A DNA stretch of 64,000 nucleotides from Labilibaculum sp. DW002 (GCF_029029525.1 NZ_JAKJSC010000001.1:434001-498000); one strand, 5' to 3'; counted from the first letter of the stretch, positions 39,573-49,252 are shown. Notes: generated by a model not told the origin, from the sequence alone. Numbers and translations: made by a program.

Positions 39573-41792
39573 TTATTTTTTCTGATATACTCTCACGTAA
39601 TCAACTGTATATTCCCTAGGAAAATTAGTTTCCGAAGGATCTCCTCCATTTGCTCCAATAGCCAAGTTAAGCAGAATGTAATGTTCCTGATGAAATGGAT
39701 TAAAACCATCGGAATTTATTGTTTTACTCAAATCTATCTCATTCAACAATTTATCATCTAAATAAATTCGAATATACTCTTCAGTCCAGTCCATTTTCCA
39801 TATGTGAAACTTATCTGCCCAGTCTTTTTCTTTTTCGGTGAACTTCTGGAAAACTATCTTCTCGGAATCCCAAACCGCATTATTTTCGGCATTGGCCCAA
39901 GCAGCATTGGCAAATATCTTGGCCTTCCCTTCGTGACGGTAGAATTCCATTAAATCGATCTCACCATTGGCTGGCCATTTCTGATCTACTCCTAATGTCC
40001 ATATGGCTGGCCACATGCCCATACGAGTATCAATTTTGGCTCTCACTTCCAATACGCCATACTGGAAACTGAATTTATCTTTTGTCTTGATACTCGAAGA
40101 AGTATATTCCGCTTGCTTTCTATTTACTCGCCAATTCTTACTTTTCCTTTTGTATTCAGGGTTCTTTACCTGTTCCTTTCTACCTTCAATTACGAGTGCC
40201 CCATCGCGTACATTTGCATTGGCTGATTGATACCATTGCAATTCATTATTTCTGACAAAGCCTGCTTCGTAAGACCATTTTTCTGAATTTGGTTTTCCAT
40301 CCTGATCAAACTCTTCTGCCCAAAGCAATTCATAGCCTTCAGGCACTTGTGCACCACGTGTATCCACTTTAAAAGGACTGACCATTTTAAATCTTTCAGG
40401 GTGAAGTTTATTGTACTCTTTTCCCCTCATTAAACCTAAAAAGACAGGATCTTTCATTTCATCTTCCCAAGATTGATATCCTGACTTCAGATCAGAATAA
40501 TAATTCTCATCACTTAAGGCAAGTGAATTCTTTTCACTTATATCCTCATCCAAGTTGTAGATTTCATCTGTGACTGATTTATATCTTACCAATTTGTGAT
40601 CTCCACATCTGGTAGCATACGCCTTCTGATCATATTTACGCCAAAACAATTGTTCATGAGGTTGTCCTTTTTTCTCTCCATTTACATATGGTAGCAAATT
40701 AACCCCATCAAGCTTGTTTTTCGGGCTTGCTTTCGCATAGACTACAGCTGTAGCAAAAATATCGAGTGAACTTACCGGATTGTGATATACTGCCCCTGCG
40801 GGGATTTCTTTTGGCCATTGAACGGCAAATGGCACATGAATTCCTCCTTCGTACAAACTGCCTTTCCCATCTCTCAATTCACCATTTCCTGATGCATTAT
40901 GATGTTCTGGCCCCCCATTATCCGACAAAAAGAAAACAATCGTATTTTCATTAATTCCCAATTCCTCTAACTTATCCAAAACCCTTCCAACACCATCGTC
41001 CACAGCACTCACCATGGCAGCATAGACTTTTCTCTTCTTGTTGTTGATATGCGAAAATCGCTTCAAATATTTCTCCGTTGCTTGTAAAGGCGTATGAGGT
41101 GCATTATATGCTAAATACATAAAAAAGGGCTTATCGGCCTTACGTTCAATAAAGGAGACTGCTTCACGACTTAAAGCATCTGTTAGGTATTCTTTTTCAT
41201 CAACTCTGCCATTGTCCCGCATCAAACGGGTATTGTAAGCATCAAACTGAGCTTCTATTTCACTTACATCATTTAAGGTCCATTCGTCTGGGAAATATTT
41301 ATGCCCGCCGCTTAAAAAACCATAAAATTCATCAAAACCTCTCTTTAATGGATATTGAAATTTATGAGCTCCAAGATGCCATTTCCCCAGTGCGATACTA
41401 GTATATCCAGATTTAGAAAGTGCTTTGGCAATGGTTTCTTCCGACAATGGTAAACCTTGTAAACTATCTTTAGGAGTACATAATGGATTACGCCCAAAAC
41501 CAAAACGGTCTTGATAACGTCCTGTAATAATTCCCGCTCTACTTGGTCCGCAAACGGCATAAGTAACGTAAGCATTGGTAAATTTCACACCATTTTTAGC
41601 AATTCTGTCAATATTTGGAGTTGGTATATCCGTACAGCCATTGAACCCAACATCACCATATCCTTGATCGTCGGTAAGAATTACAATAATATTTGGTTTC
41701 TGTTGTGCTTTTAACGGTTTTGTGTTAGGCAAACATCCTGCAAACAAGATCAATCCTGTTATCAGGAAACTATTTATGTTTCTATGCATCAT
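39573..41792 (-). CDS. sulfatase-GH16 fusion lipoprotein
   Basis: The 739-residue lipoprotein (lipobox FAGC, Cys20) joins two enzymes. Residues 33-460 are an S1 sulfatase: LTDDQGYGD (39-47), AVCGPSRAGIITGRY with formylglycine motif Cys81-Arg85, GKWHLG (136-141) and LSDNGG (289-294). Residues 485-739 are a GH16 beta-jelly roll with the catalytic motif GEIDLMEF (Glu611 nucleophile, Asp613, Glu616 acid/base), preceded by MGMWPAIWTLG and followed by the family's closing IDYVRVYQ-like strand. No stop or frameshift lies between them. GH16 includes endo-beta-1,3-glucanases, endo-beta-1,3-galactanases, agarases and porphyranases. With the GH43 and GH2 neighbours an endo-galactanase is favoured. The fusion would couple desulfation and backbone cleavage on one surface protein. 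Confidence 0.93.
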   Translation of the reverse strand: MMHRNINSFLITGLILFAGCLPNTKPLKAQQKPNIIVILTDDQGYGDVGFNGCTDIPTPNIDRIAKNGVKFTNAYVTYAVCGPSRAGIITGRYQDRFGFGRNPLCTPKDSLQGLPLSEETIAKALSKSGYTSIALGKWHLGAHKFQYPLKRGFDEFYGFLSGGHKYFPDEWTLNDVSEIEAQFDAYNTRLMRDNGRVDEKEYLTDALSREAVSFIERKADKPFFMYLAYNAPHTPLQATEKYLKRFSHINNKKRKVYAAMVSAVDDGVGRVLDKLEELGINENTIVFFLSDNGGPEHHNASGNGELRDGKGSLYEGGIHVPFAVQWPKEIPAGAVYHNPVSSLDIFATAVVYAKASPKNKLDGVNLLPYVNGEKKGQPHEQLFWRKYDQKAYATRCGDHKLVRYKSVTDEIYNLDEDISEKNSLALSDENYYSDLKSGYQSWEDEMKDPVFLGLMRGKEYNKLHPERFKMVSPFKVDTRGAQVPEGYELLWAEEFDQDGKPNSEKWSYEAGFVRNNELQWYQSANANVRDGALVIEGRKEQVKNPEYKRKSKNWRVNRKQAEYTSSSIKTKDKFSFQYGVLEVRAKIDTRMGMWPAIWTLGVDQKWPANGEIDLMEFYRHEGKAKIFANAAWANAENNAVWDSEKIVFQKFTEKEKDWADKFHIWKMDWTEEYIRIYLDDKLLNEIDLSKTINSDGFNPFHQEHYILLNLAIGANGGDPSETNFPREYTVDYVRVYQKK

Positions 41793-41803
41793 ATCTAATA
41801 CAA

Positions 41804-43465
41804 TTATTTTAATTCTATGGCACCCATGTCAGGAAGACCTTCAATTCTATTACCTAAAATATCATGTTTTAGCTGTAATCCAATTGATAAACCAATGCTG
41901 TCACTAGGGATTTTATGTATCTCAATTCCTTTGTTTTTAATCAAATTTGAATTAAGAGGCATATAATCCACTATTTTGTCTCCACCTACATTAGCAAAAT
42001 CAGGATTCCCAATGATTGCTCGATCATCTTGTATCGGTAGTTCCTTTGGCCAATTGTTATTTCTCAGGAATAGATTATTCTGAAAAATCAGGTTTTTAAT
42101 AGTCGTTTCACCCTCCTTTTCAGGATTGTATTGATCACCTAAAACTGCCTTCGATTTTCCTTCTATAAAAAAAATGTTGTTGGCAATCAAAACACCCGAG
42201 GCAGCCTTATCGATGGCAATTTTTGTCAGAATGTCCTGCTTCACATACATTGTATTGTTGTAGAAATAGGAATTGTAAGGTCCTCGTCTCTTTCTCTTGC
42301 CATTATAACCACTCAGCCAAAACAGTTTACCTTCCTGAAAAGCGCCGTTCTTTCCTTTTATACGATAACCATCATTCACACTAATATTATAGCGATAGGC
42401 ACAATTGTAATTATTCCCAAGTATTTCACAAAAGCCACCTGCATTGTTGGCGGTGAAATTGTATTGCAAAACTACATTGTTACAATTATAATCGATATGT
42501 GCACCGGCAGAGTCACCAGGTCCCTTTGCATTTAAAAAGTGATTCTTTTCAATCAATATATCTTTGGACCCCCATGTCCATAAACCGCTTCCTCGTCCCC
42601 ATTTTCTGGTATCATCATGACTTCCTGATCGGTTCACCTTATTGTTTCGGACAATTACATTTTTCACACCCGACATTTGAATTCCAGGACCTCCTGTTTC
42701 CAATACTTTATTATTTTGAATACTGATATTTCGAAGACTATAATTTATGGAATTCCCTGTAAACTTAATCCCAGTATGAGCCACATTTTTAACGAGACAG
42801 TCTTCAATTTTAATATCCTCCACGAAAGCTCCGTCGATTGCAGTAATAAAGCGGATTCCCCAGCCATAATTCTGTGATCCGTTTGCGGTTTTCACTTCTT
42901 TGGCTCCTCTTACAAATCCTTTTTCTTCGTAAAACACATCAACCACAAGTAGATTATTAAGGTAGATGTGTTTGTAATTTCCACTTTTACTCAGTTTCAC
43001 AAGAACGCCACATCGCATTTGTTTCTTCTGCTTTCTATAAGGTGAAGAAAAGCCTCCATTTGCTGTGATTTTAATATTTTCAAGTTCGATAAAACTGCAA
43101 TTCTCCAATAGAATCCCATTCAAACAGCCTTTGGCGTCAATCTCTGCCTTATGATCGTTAATATCATTACCGGATTGATAGCTTGTTATCACAATTGGCT
43201 TTTGCTGATTGCCATGAACATTCTTTAATTCCAGCGATCCATAAAAAGTACAATCTGAAGCTAGCAATAGACTATCTCCTTGAGATAATTTTAGAGAACC
43301 CAAGCTATTCAGGCTTTTAAAGGGGGAATGAATCTGGGCCCCTGAGTTAGCATCATTCCCCGTTTTTGCATTCACATAGTAGGTTTCAGCCATTATTTCT
43401 GATCCTGAAACAATTAGTAAAACAAGTAATATAATCTGTATACTTATTCGCATCTGTCTTCTCAT
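41804..43465 (-). CDS. right-handed parallel beta-helix protein, secreted
   Basis: The 553-residue protein has a signal peptide (cut near MAE-TYYV) followed by the YYVNAKTGNDANSG and SPFKSLNSL opening typical of secreted beta-helix (Beta_helix, pectate-lyase-fold) proteins. Repeated N-x-I/V-x-x-N coil motifs run through the chain (LRNISIQNNKVLETGGPGIQ, VIVRNNKVNRSGSH). The fold is used by polysaccharide lyases and several GH families, so it is probably a carbohydrate-active enzyme. I see no motif that fixes the family or catalytic residues. It lies 3 bases after the upstream sulfatase gene and 11 bases before the sulfatase-GH16 gene, so it is surely co-transcribed. It is a candidate for a new activity. 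Confidence 0.85.
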   Translation of the reverse strand: MRRQMRISIQIILLVLLIVSGSEIMAETYYVNAKTGNDANSGAQIHSPFKSLNSLGSLKLSQGDSLLLASDCTFYGSLELKNVHGNQQKPIVITSYQSGNDINDHKAEIDAKGCLNGILLENCSFIELENIKITANGGFSSPYRKQKKQMRCGVLVKLSKSGNYKHIYLNNLLVVDVFYEEKGFVRGAKEVKTANGSQNYGWGIRFITAIDGAFVEDIKIEDCLVKNVAHTGIKFTGNSINYSLRNISIQNNKVLETGGPGIQMSGVKNVIVRNNKVNRSGSHDDTRKWGRGSGLWTWGSKDILIEKNHFLNAKGPGDSAGAHIDYNCNNVVLQYNFTANNAGGFCEILGNNYNCAYRYNISVNDGYRIKGKNGAFQEGKLFWLSGYNGKRKRRGPYNSYFYNNTMYVKQDILTKIAIDKAASGVLIANNIFFIEGKSKAVLGDQYNPEKEGETTIKNLIFQNNLFLRNNNWPKELPIQDDRAIIGNPDFANVGGDKIVDYMPLNSNLIKNKGIEIHKIPSDSIGLSIGLQLKHDILGNRIEGLPDMGAIELK

Positions 43466-43468
43466 TTT

Positions 43469-44884
43469 TTAGTTGTGAATGGTACTTTGTAAATCAGAAG
43501 GTGAATTAATTAAGGATTTCCTGTTTTCCATCAAAGCTTTGTGAATTTCAAAGGTCACCTGATTCCAGTCTTTATCTTCTGTCCACAAAGGAGTCATCAG
43601 TCCTTTCTCCCAGTCTTCAAGGGCAAGTATCATTTTCTGGTACTGTACAATTTCATTTTCATGCAAATCTTTGGTCTCTCCAAGATCTTCACCCAAATTA
43701 TAAAGTCGATAACCATAGCCATCTACTCTGATCAACTTCCATTTGCCATCGCGAACTGCTGCCATACCTTCTTTGCGCCAAAACAACTGCTTGTGAGGTT
43801 CTCCTTCTATATTCTGAGTAATATAAGGCAATAGATTAGTTCCATCCAATACTTTCCCTGGAGATTTCTCCTGTCCAGCAACTGCTATTGATGTGGCAAA
43901 AATATCTAATGATGAAGTCAAGCCATCGTAGCTTTGACCAGCCTTAATTTCTTTGGGCCATGTCATCACAAAAGGCACACGATGTCCTCCTTCAAATTTG
44001 TTCCCTTTCCATCCCTTTAAGGGTAAACAGGATGATTGATTATTATGAGCACCACCATTATCGCTTAAGAAAAAGATGAGTGTATTTTCATACAGATTTT
44101 CCTTCTTTAATTTAGCTACGACCTTGCCAATGGCTCTATCCATAGCCCAGGTCATAGCTGCTAAATCCTGACGTGCATGGCCTTCATATCTTTTCAAATC
44201 CTCTTTGGTAGCATGCATTGGTGTATGCACTGCGTTAAAAGAAAGATAAACGAAGAATGGATTCTCCTTTTGTGCATCAATATATTCAACAGCCTTATCT
44301 CCAAGCACGTCAGTTAAATACCCTGTAAATTCAACATGCTTGCCATTGTGTTGGATCTCGTGTGGATCACCCGGTCGATCATTCATTTTATGTGGGAAAT
44401 AAGATCGGCCTCCTTCTAGGAATCCATAAAATTCATCGAACCCACGCTGATTAGGTTGATATTGTGCCTTTTCTCCTAAATGCCATTTCCCAAATCCCGC
44501 TGTTTGATAGCCCTGTAGTTTCATAGCAGAGGCAATGCTTACTTCACTAGTATCCATACCCAAATTGTGAGGTGGGATATTGCATTCATGCCCAAATCTT
44601 TGTTGATATCTACCTGTAAGCAGGCCCGCTCTGGACGGACTACAAACAGTAGCTGACACATGAGCATCAGTAAAAATAACTCCAGCACTAGCCAGTTTAT
44701 CGATATTTGGGGTTTCCAGATCTGAACTTCCCATAAAACCGAAATCGGCATAGCCTGCATCATCAGCTAGGATAACAATTACATTAGGCTTTTCTAACTG
44801 GGTATTATTTTTTTTCTGTTTACAAGCACTTGTCATTAAGGCAAGCATTGCAAAACCAATCAGTATTGAATGTTGAAAATTCAT
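43469..44884 (-). CDS. S1-family sulfatase lipoprotein
   Basis: The 471-residue lipoprotein (lipobox TSAC, Cys21) is a type I sulfatase. ILADDAGYAD (38-47) gives the metal site, ATVCSPSRAGLLTGRYQQRFG carries the formylglycine motif Cys81-Arg85 in its first part, and GKWHLGEKAQY and FLSDNGG follow. It resembles the sulfatase half of the downstream fusion protein, which has the same GRYQ-x-RFG wording, and may be a paralog. It lies in a tight group with the beta-helix protein, and the two probably act on the same sulfated glycan. A small hairpin lies upstream of it (44916-44936). Confidence 0.95.
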   Translation of the reverse strand: MNFQHSILIGFAMLALMTSACKQKKNNTQLEKPNVIVILADDAGYADFGFMGSSDLETPNIDKLASAGVIFTDAHVSATVCSPSRAGLLTGRYQQRFGHECNIPPHNLGMDTSEVSIASAMKLQGYQTAGFGKWHLGEKAQYQPNQRGFDEFYGFLEGGRSYFPHKMNDRPGDPHEIQHNGKHVEFTGYLTDVLGDKAVEYIDAQKENPFFVYLSFNAVHTPMHATKEDLKRYEGHARQDLAAMTWAMDRAIGKVVAKLKKENLYENTLIFFLSDNGGAHNNQSSCLPLKGWKGNKFEGGHRVPFVMTWPKEIKAGQSYDGLTSSLDIFATSIAVAGQEKSPGKVLDGTNLLPYITQNIEGEPHKQLFWRKEGMAAVRDGKWKLIRVDGYGYRLYNLGEDLGETKDLHENEIVQYQKMILALEDWEKGLMTPLWTEDKDWNQVTFEIHKALMENRKSLINSPSDLQSTIHN

Positions 44885-44915
44885 TTTCTATCTTTTTGTT
44901 TTGTACGAATATTCG

Positions 44916-44936
44916 GAGACTGAATAAATCAGTCTC
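44916..44936 (-). other. intergenic hairpin between GH43 and sulfatase genes
   Basis: The arms GAGACTGA and TCAGTCTC with a five-base loop sit between the two genes. There is no T tract on the minus strand after it, so mRNA processing or stability is more likely than termination. Confidence 0.5.
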
Positions 44937-44971
44937 AAGAATTATCTTTAAAGGAATTTGCCTGATTTCAT

Positions 44972-45982
44972 TTAATCAATACTCCATTCCTTCTGCCATT
45001 CGATTTTTGCTTTTCCATTTTCAAATGTTAAGGGGAGCCATACATATCGAGAATCTTCCAAATTGGTTTTGTTCCATCTATCTCCCATATAGATATACTC
45101 ACCTTTCCTATTTGGATTTGGCAAGACGTAAGTACTTTGCGAGAAATAAGTTTTCTTTGAATTCTGCCCAACACAAGGATCGTAAACAGTTTTCCAATTG
45201 CCCATAACAGAATCACAAATGGATATTTGAGCAGGGTTAGGCGACCAGCCAGTACAACCCGATGATATCATATAATATTTCCCTTCATGCTTCCAAACTG
45301 CTGGTGCTTCACGCGATTCCATTTCTAAAATTCGTTTAAATGTACCTGATGGTGCCGTATATTCATCATTCAATAAGCTGACATGCATGGTTTTATTATT
45401 CTCCGAAGAATAAAAATGATAAGCTTTTCCATCTTCATCCTTAAAAAGAGTCAAGTCTCTACTCATAGCTCCATTGGGGCGCATGCTTTGTATGTACGTG
45501 TAAGGCCCTTGTGGATTATCACTAATGGCAACACCCGCTCTGGCATACTGATAATCCTCTGAGTCAATGTGCATCCACATAACAAACTTTTGTGTTTTAT
45601 CGTTGTAGATAACTTTAGGTCTCTCAATTACTTTAGATGTATGTAAATCATGAGTTGTATCAGCCTTCACAGCTGTTAATGCTACCCCTTCATTCTTCCA
45701 GTTTACCAAATCTTTCGATGAATAACAATTAACACCTCCAGCCTTACACCTGTAGCACTCCCATTCTAAATAAGGCACGCGCCAAGTTTCTCCTTGTTTT
45801 ATTTCACCATACCAATAATAGGTTCCTTCATGCAAAAGAATTCCTCCTCCATGTGCATTTATTGGATTTCCGTCTGTATCCTTAAAAATTTCTCCTGCTT
45901 GAATTTTAGCATTTTCTGTTTCTACACATGAGAACAAAGTAAAAATCATTCCTATAATCAATCCTATTCTGCCAATACTCAT
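44972..45982 (-). CDS. GH43 exo-beta-1,3-galactanase-like lipoprotein
   Basis: The 336-residue lipoprotein (lipobox FSC, Cys19) has a five-bladed propeller with INAHGGGILLHEGTYYWYGE (41-60), the opening of GH43 subfamilies 24 and 34, in which the usual blade I catalytic Asp is absent. IERPKVIYN (Glu120), SREAPAVW (Glu225) and TYFSQSTYV (Gln282) line up in order and spacing with what I recall of the fungal exo-beta-1,3-galactanase (Glu102, Glu208, Gln263), where a Gln takes the place of the base. The likely reaction is release of galactose, or substituted galactose, from beta-1,3-galactan ends. It is the best pointer to the substrate of region 3. A beta-galactofuranosidase-type activity is an alternative. 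Confidence 0.85.
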   Translation of the reverse strand: MSIGRIGLIIGMIFTLFSCVETENAKIQAGEIFKDTDGNPINAHGGGILLHEGTYYWYGEIKQGETWRVPYLEWECYRCKAGGVNCYSSKDLVNWKNEGVALTAVKADTTHDLHTSKVIERPKVIYNDKTQKFVMWMHIDSEDYQYARAGVAISDNPQGPYTYIQSMRPNGAMSRDLTLFKDEDGKAYHFYSSENNKTMHVSLLNDEYTAPSGTFKRILEMESREAPAVWKHEGKYYMISSGCTGWSPNPAQISICDSVMGNWKTVYDPCVGQNSKKTYFSQSTYVLPNPNRKGEYIYMGDRWNKTNLEDSRYVWLPLTFENGKAKIEWQKEWSID

Positions 45983-46004
45983 TATTTCTAAACTTTAATT
46001 AATA

Positions 46005-46036
46005 AGGATCTACTAATTTATGAATCAGCAGATCCT
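46005..46036 (-). other. intergenic hairpin between GH128-like and GH43 genes
   Basis: The arms AGGATCT and AGATCCT flank an 18-base loop. On the minus strand it is followed by TATTAATT, a weak tail. It may be a processing site or weak terminator. Confidence 0.5.
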
Positions 46037-46052
46037 AATCATTCTTACCTAT

Positions 46053-47432
46053 TTATTCCTTTTCCTTTATCAACACATTATCTACATAGAAAGGAGGCAT
46101 TGCAGGATCAGTTTTTCCTTTGTACAACAAAAAACGAACACTAGATATACCTTCAGGACATGTAAACTCTGTTTTATTTTCCACCCATTCAGTATCTTTT
46201 GGAATATCTAGTGAATGCAAAATAGCCTTTGCACCACCTTCTTCTTTAATTTTCATTGCAAATGAATGGTCAGTAGCTTCATCCCACTTGCTATAGAAGC
46301 TAATTTCATAGGATTTACCAGCTTCCACAGAAATAATCTGATAAATTGAACCATCATTATTTTCAATACGTCCGCAATAGCCACCAGTATGGGTATCAGT
46401 AGTAGCTTCACCTACTGTTGCCGATTTAAAACCAGCCCATGGTTCAAACTCACCTGTTTCAAATGTTCCATTCACAATGATATTGTTAGGATCTTCATCA
46501 ATCACTTCAATAGGCTCATCATAACCAGCTCCAATATTTTCATTAGGGTCAAAATTTGCATAATACTCGCCAAGAGCAGTTAATTGATCATTTTCATCGA
46601 AAAGAATTGATGAAGTCAAAGGTGCATCCTCTGGTTTAGCATTATACCAGGCATAACGATGAACATAGCTTAATCTATCAAGTTGAGGAAGTACCTCCTT
46701 CATAAAACTTAAAACCTGAGTCGCTGTGTATTTATTTTCAGCTGGACTTGTGGCATTCCAATCACCAACTGCAAATTCTGTAATCCAGATTGGTTTCCCA
46801 TACGTATCGTAGGCCTCTTTAACTTTAGCTAAAAAAGCATCAACATTAAGACCACCATAACTATGCATACAAACAAAATCAACGCGCAATTCTTTTGCTT
46901 CAGCTTTGCTCATAAAATCCTTTAGCCACTCACTTTCCGATGGATTACCTACTACAGCAGGACTACCGAGAGGTACGCCAACAGTTTCTAATTTAGTCCA
47001 TAAATCGATGGCTTGATCAACCGTCATATTGGCTTGTTTCTCACTATCTGGTTCATTAAAACCAAGCAAATACCTTATTTTACCATCAGATTTCAATTGT
47101 TTGAGATAAGCGAGGGTTTCATCTTCAACATTTTTCCCCCAAAACATAGGCACATAATCGACATTCGTTGGTTCATGTTCTTTCAATTCATTTCCCCATG
47201 AATAATGCCAATGTGCTTTTAACCTTGAGATACGAGTGGACCATGTTGTGTTGTTATATGACATACATGATCCTTTTTTGTTCTCGATTACAGGTTCTTG
47301 AACAGGAGTTTCTTCGTCGTCAGGTATTATATCATCCTCAACTGACTCACTATCACATGAAGCAAATAATGCCAATGCGATAAACAGAAAGAAATATTTC
47401 CTTAATGGGGACTTTATATTTTTAGTGATCAT
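46053..47432 (-). CDS. GH128-like glycoside hydrolase with C-terminal carbohydrate-binding domain, lipoprotein
   Basis: The 459-residue lipoprotein (lipobox FASC, Cys26) has an acidic linker (about 27-50), then a (beta/alpha)8 barrel of the Glyco_hydro_cc/GH128 type. YLLGFNEPD (121-129) gives Glu127 as acid/base, MHSYG lies at 189-193, and IWITEFAVGDW (215-225) gives Glu219 as nucleophile. From about residue 313 a beta-sandwich begins (NGTFETGEFEPWAG), like CBM4/9-type binding modules. Characterised GH128 enzymes cut beta-1,3-glucans. Here it is the first gene after susD in a locus otherwise suited to a sulfated galactan. Either the glycan contains beta-1,3-glucan-like parts or this protein has another specificity. 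Confidence 0.87.
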   Translation of the reverse strand: MITKNIKSPLRKYFFLFIALALFASCDSESVEDDIIPDDEETPVQEPVIENKKGSCMSYNNTTWSTRISRLKAHWHYSWGNELKEHEPTNVDYVPMFWGKNVEDETLAYLKQLKSDGKIRYLLGFNEPDSEKQANMTVDQAIDLWTKLETVGVPLGSPAVVGNPSESEWLKDFMSKAEAKELRVDFVCMHSYGGLNVDAFLAKVKEAYDTYGKPIWITEFAVGDWNATSPAENKYTATQVLSFMKEVLPQLDRLSYVHRYAWYNAKPEDAPLTSSILFDENDQLTALGEYYANFDPNENIGAGYDEPIEVIDEDPNNIIVNGTFETGEFEPWAGFKSATVGEATTDTHTGGYCGRIENNDGSIYQIISVEAGKSYEISFYSKWDEATDHSFAMKIKEEGGAKAILHSLDIPKDTEWVENKTEFTCPEGISSVRFLLYKGKTDPAMPPFYVDNVLIKEKE

Positions 47433-47631
47433 CTTACTTTGGATTTTTTGATGGGATAGTATTGTTTAAAACCAAAACTTGTCCCAGTTATCGTTTCAAC
47501 ATTAATTCTTTTTCATAATTTTTAATAATCAATAAAAAAGAATCGGCAATATTTTTCCCATATACACAATACCTTGGCTTGTGTACTTTTTAATTAACTC
47601 TGAATGAGAAAAAAGCTTTGATACTAATTCC

Positions 47632-47653
47632 GGAGGGAGCTTAAGCACCCTCC
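47632..47653 (-). terminator. hairpin between susD and the GH128-like gene
   Basis: The arms GGAGGG and CCCTCC flank a central GCTTAAGC-like palindrome, about 35 bases past the susD stop. A T-rich stretch follows on the minus strand only after 20 bases. It matches the position of the hairpins after the other two susD genes. Confidence 0.6.
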
Positions 47654-47688
47654 AAAATTATTCACCAATTAATATTATTTACAGGTGG

Positions 47689-49233
47689 TTAGAGCCAAAC
47701 TGAATGTTGTTCTAATTCAGAATTTACATCTATTTCTGATTGTGGAATTGGCCATATAAGTTGTTGGGGGCCTAACCAGTATCTATCGCTTAACTTACTA
47801 TTATTAGCTCTTTCATTTGCCATATAATAATCAATGGCACGCTCTTTAAGAATTCCCCATCTTTTTAAATCAATATAACGAAGTCCTTCAAAAGCTGTTT
47901 CAATTCTGCGTTCATGACGCACCATATCAACTAAGCTTCCACCAAAGTGATTATCTACTTCAGCTTGATCAACATGTGGCATTTGCACACTTTCACGATC
48001 GCGTAACTGATTGATCAAAGCAAATACCTCAGTAGCTGATGCTCCGCTTTCAGCAAGAGCTTCGGCTCTCATCAGAAGAACCTCTCCCAAACGAAACACA
48101 TAGAAATCTTCTTCAGCATCAAAGTGATTCTCACTGTTATCTTCTTCCATGTATTTACGCTGAGCATAACCCGTTCTGGTTTTTTTGTAAGTATCAAAGG
48201 GAACTCCTCTCCATACCGAACCCTTACTTACTATCGAGGCATCAAAACGTGGATCTCTATTCTTTGATGGCACTGCTGAATTAAACAAATCAGACTCGAT
48301 AATCATCTTACCGTCGGTACAGTAATACTCATTTGCAAGATTAGGCAATACTTCCTCGTAATTTTTTAAAGCTGTACCCCAGTAACCCGCAAAATTAGCG
48401 CCGTCCTCATCAGGACCTCTCATAAAACGAACAGGGAAAATCACTTCGTCGTTAATTTCATTAGCATTTTGAAAAAGATCCTGAAAATTAGGATATAAAG
48501 AATAACCCAAATCAATTACTTTCTGAGACCAGCTTGCAGCTTCCGTCCAATTCTCATTATACAAATTGATTCTAGCAAGGAGTGCATAACCAGCTCCTTT
48601 GGTTGCTCTTCCCCATTCAGTATCCCCTGGCATTGCCAGATCCTCAACACATGATTCCAAATCCGTTAATATAAAATTAACAATTTCAGATTTTTGTGAA
48701 ACAGGAGTTTCCGCCTCTTCAACAGATTGAAGTTTAGTAATTAATGGTGCATTTTCAAAGGTCATGCTCATTAGGTTATAAACCAAGGCTCTTAAAAATT
48801 TTGCCTCTGCAATAATCTGTTTGGAATTTGTTTCAGAAATAACCTCAACACCTAAAGTAGGTACTGTTTCAATTACACGATTGCATCTAACAATTGACTT
48901 GTAACAATTCTGCCAAAAATACTTCACCAAATCATCTGTAGTAGAATGCTCACCTCGAGACATTGCTCCTCCTTGCATCCAGCCCCAACGTACCCAACCG
49001 TCGTCTGTCATATAATCCCAACGGACAGTACCTCCTGCCCAAGGATCCGAATCATAAATATTTGCACTCTGTAAATTTGAGTAGCATCCAGCCAATGCCA
49101 TTTCTGCATCCGCCTCAGTAGTCCAAAAATTTTCATCCGCCAATGCGGTTAACGAATTTCGATCAAGGTACTCATCCGAGCATCCAGCCAAAAAAATCGT
49201 TACTAAAAATAATATTGAATATATTCTGTTCAT
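47689..49233 (-). CDS. SusD/RagB-family glycan-binding lipoprotein (sulfatase PUL)
   Basis: The start is placed at 49233, where MNRIYSILFLV opens a lipoprotein signal (lipobox LAGC). The in-frame ATG at 49266 would overlap susC and add 11 polar residues. The 514-residue protein has the SusD pattern: SDEYLDRNSLTALADENFW, AEAKFLRALVYNLMSMTF, GYALLARINLYNENW, VLLMRAEALAESG and the C-terminal RHERRIETAFEGLRYIDLKRW (motif given in parts, near residues 445-465). It is 19 bases after susC. It should bind the sulfated glycan at the cell surface with its SusC partner. Confidence 0.95.
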   Translation of the reverse strand: MNRIYSILFLVTIFLAGCSDEYLDRNSLTALADENFWTTEADAEMALAGCYSNLQSANIYDSDPWAGGTVRWDYMTDDGWVRWGWMQGGAMSRGEHSTTDDLVKYFWQNCYKSIVRCNRVIETVPTLGVEVISETNSKQIIAEAKFLRALVYNLMSMTFENAPLITKLQSVEEAETPVSQKSEIVNFILTDLESCVEDLAMPGDTEWGRATKGAGYALLARINLYNENWTEAASWSQKVIDLGYSLYPNFQDLFQNANEINDEVIFPVRFMRGPDEDGANFAGYWGTALKNYEEVLPNLANEYYCTDGKMIIESDLFNSAVPSKNRDPRFDASIVSKGSVWRGVPFDTYKKTRTGYAQRKYMEEDNSENHFDAEEDFYVFRLGEVLLMRAEALAESGASATEVFALINQLRDRESVQMPHVDQAEVDNHFGGSLVDMVRHERRIETAFEGLRYIDLKRWGILKERAIDYYMANERANNSKLSDRYWLGPQQLIWPIPQSEIDVNSELEQHSVWL

Positions 49234-49252
49234 AATATTTGCATTTTTTTGA

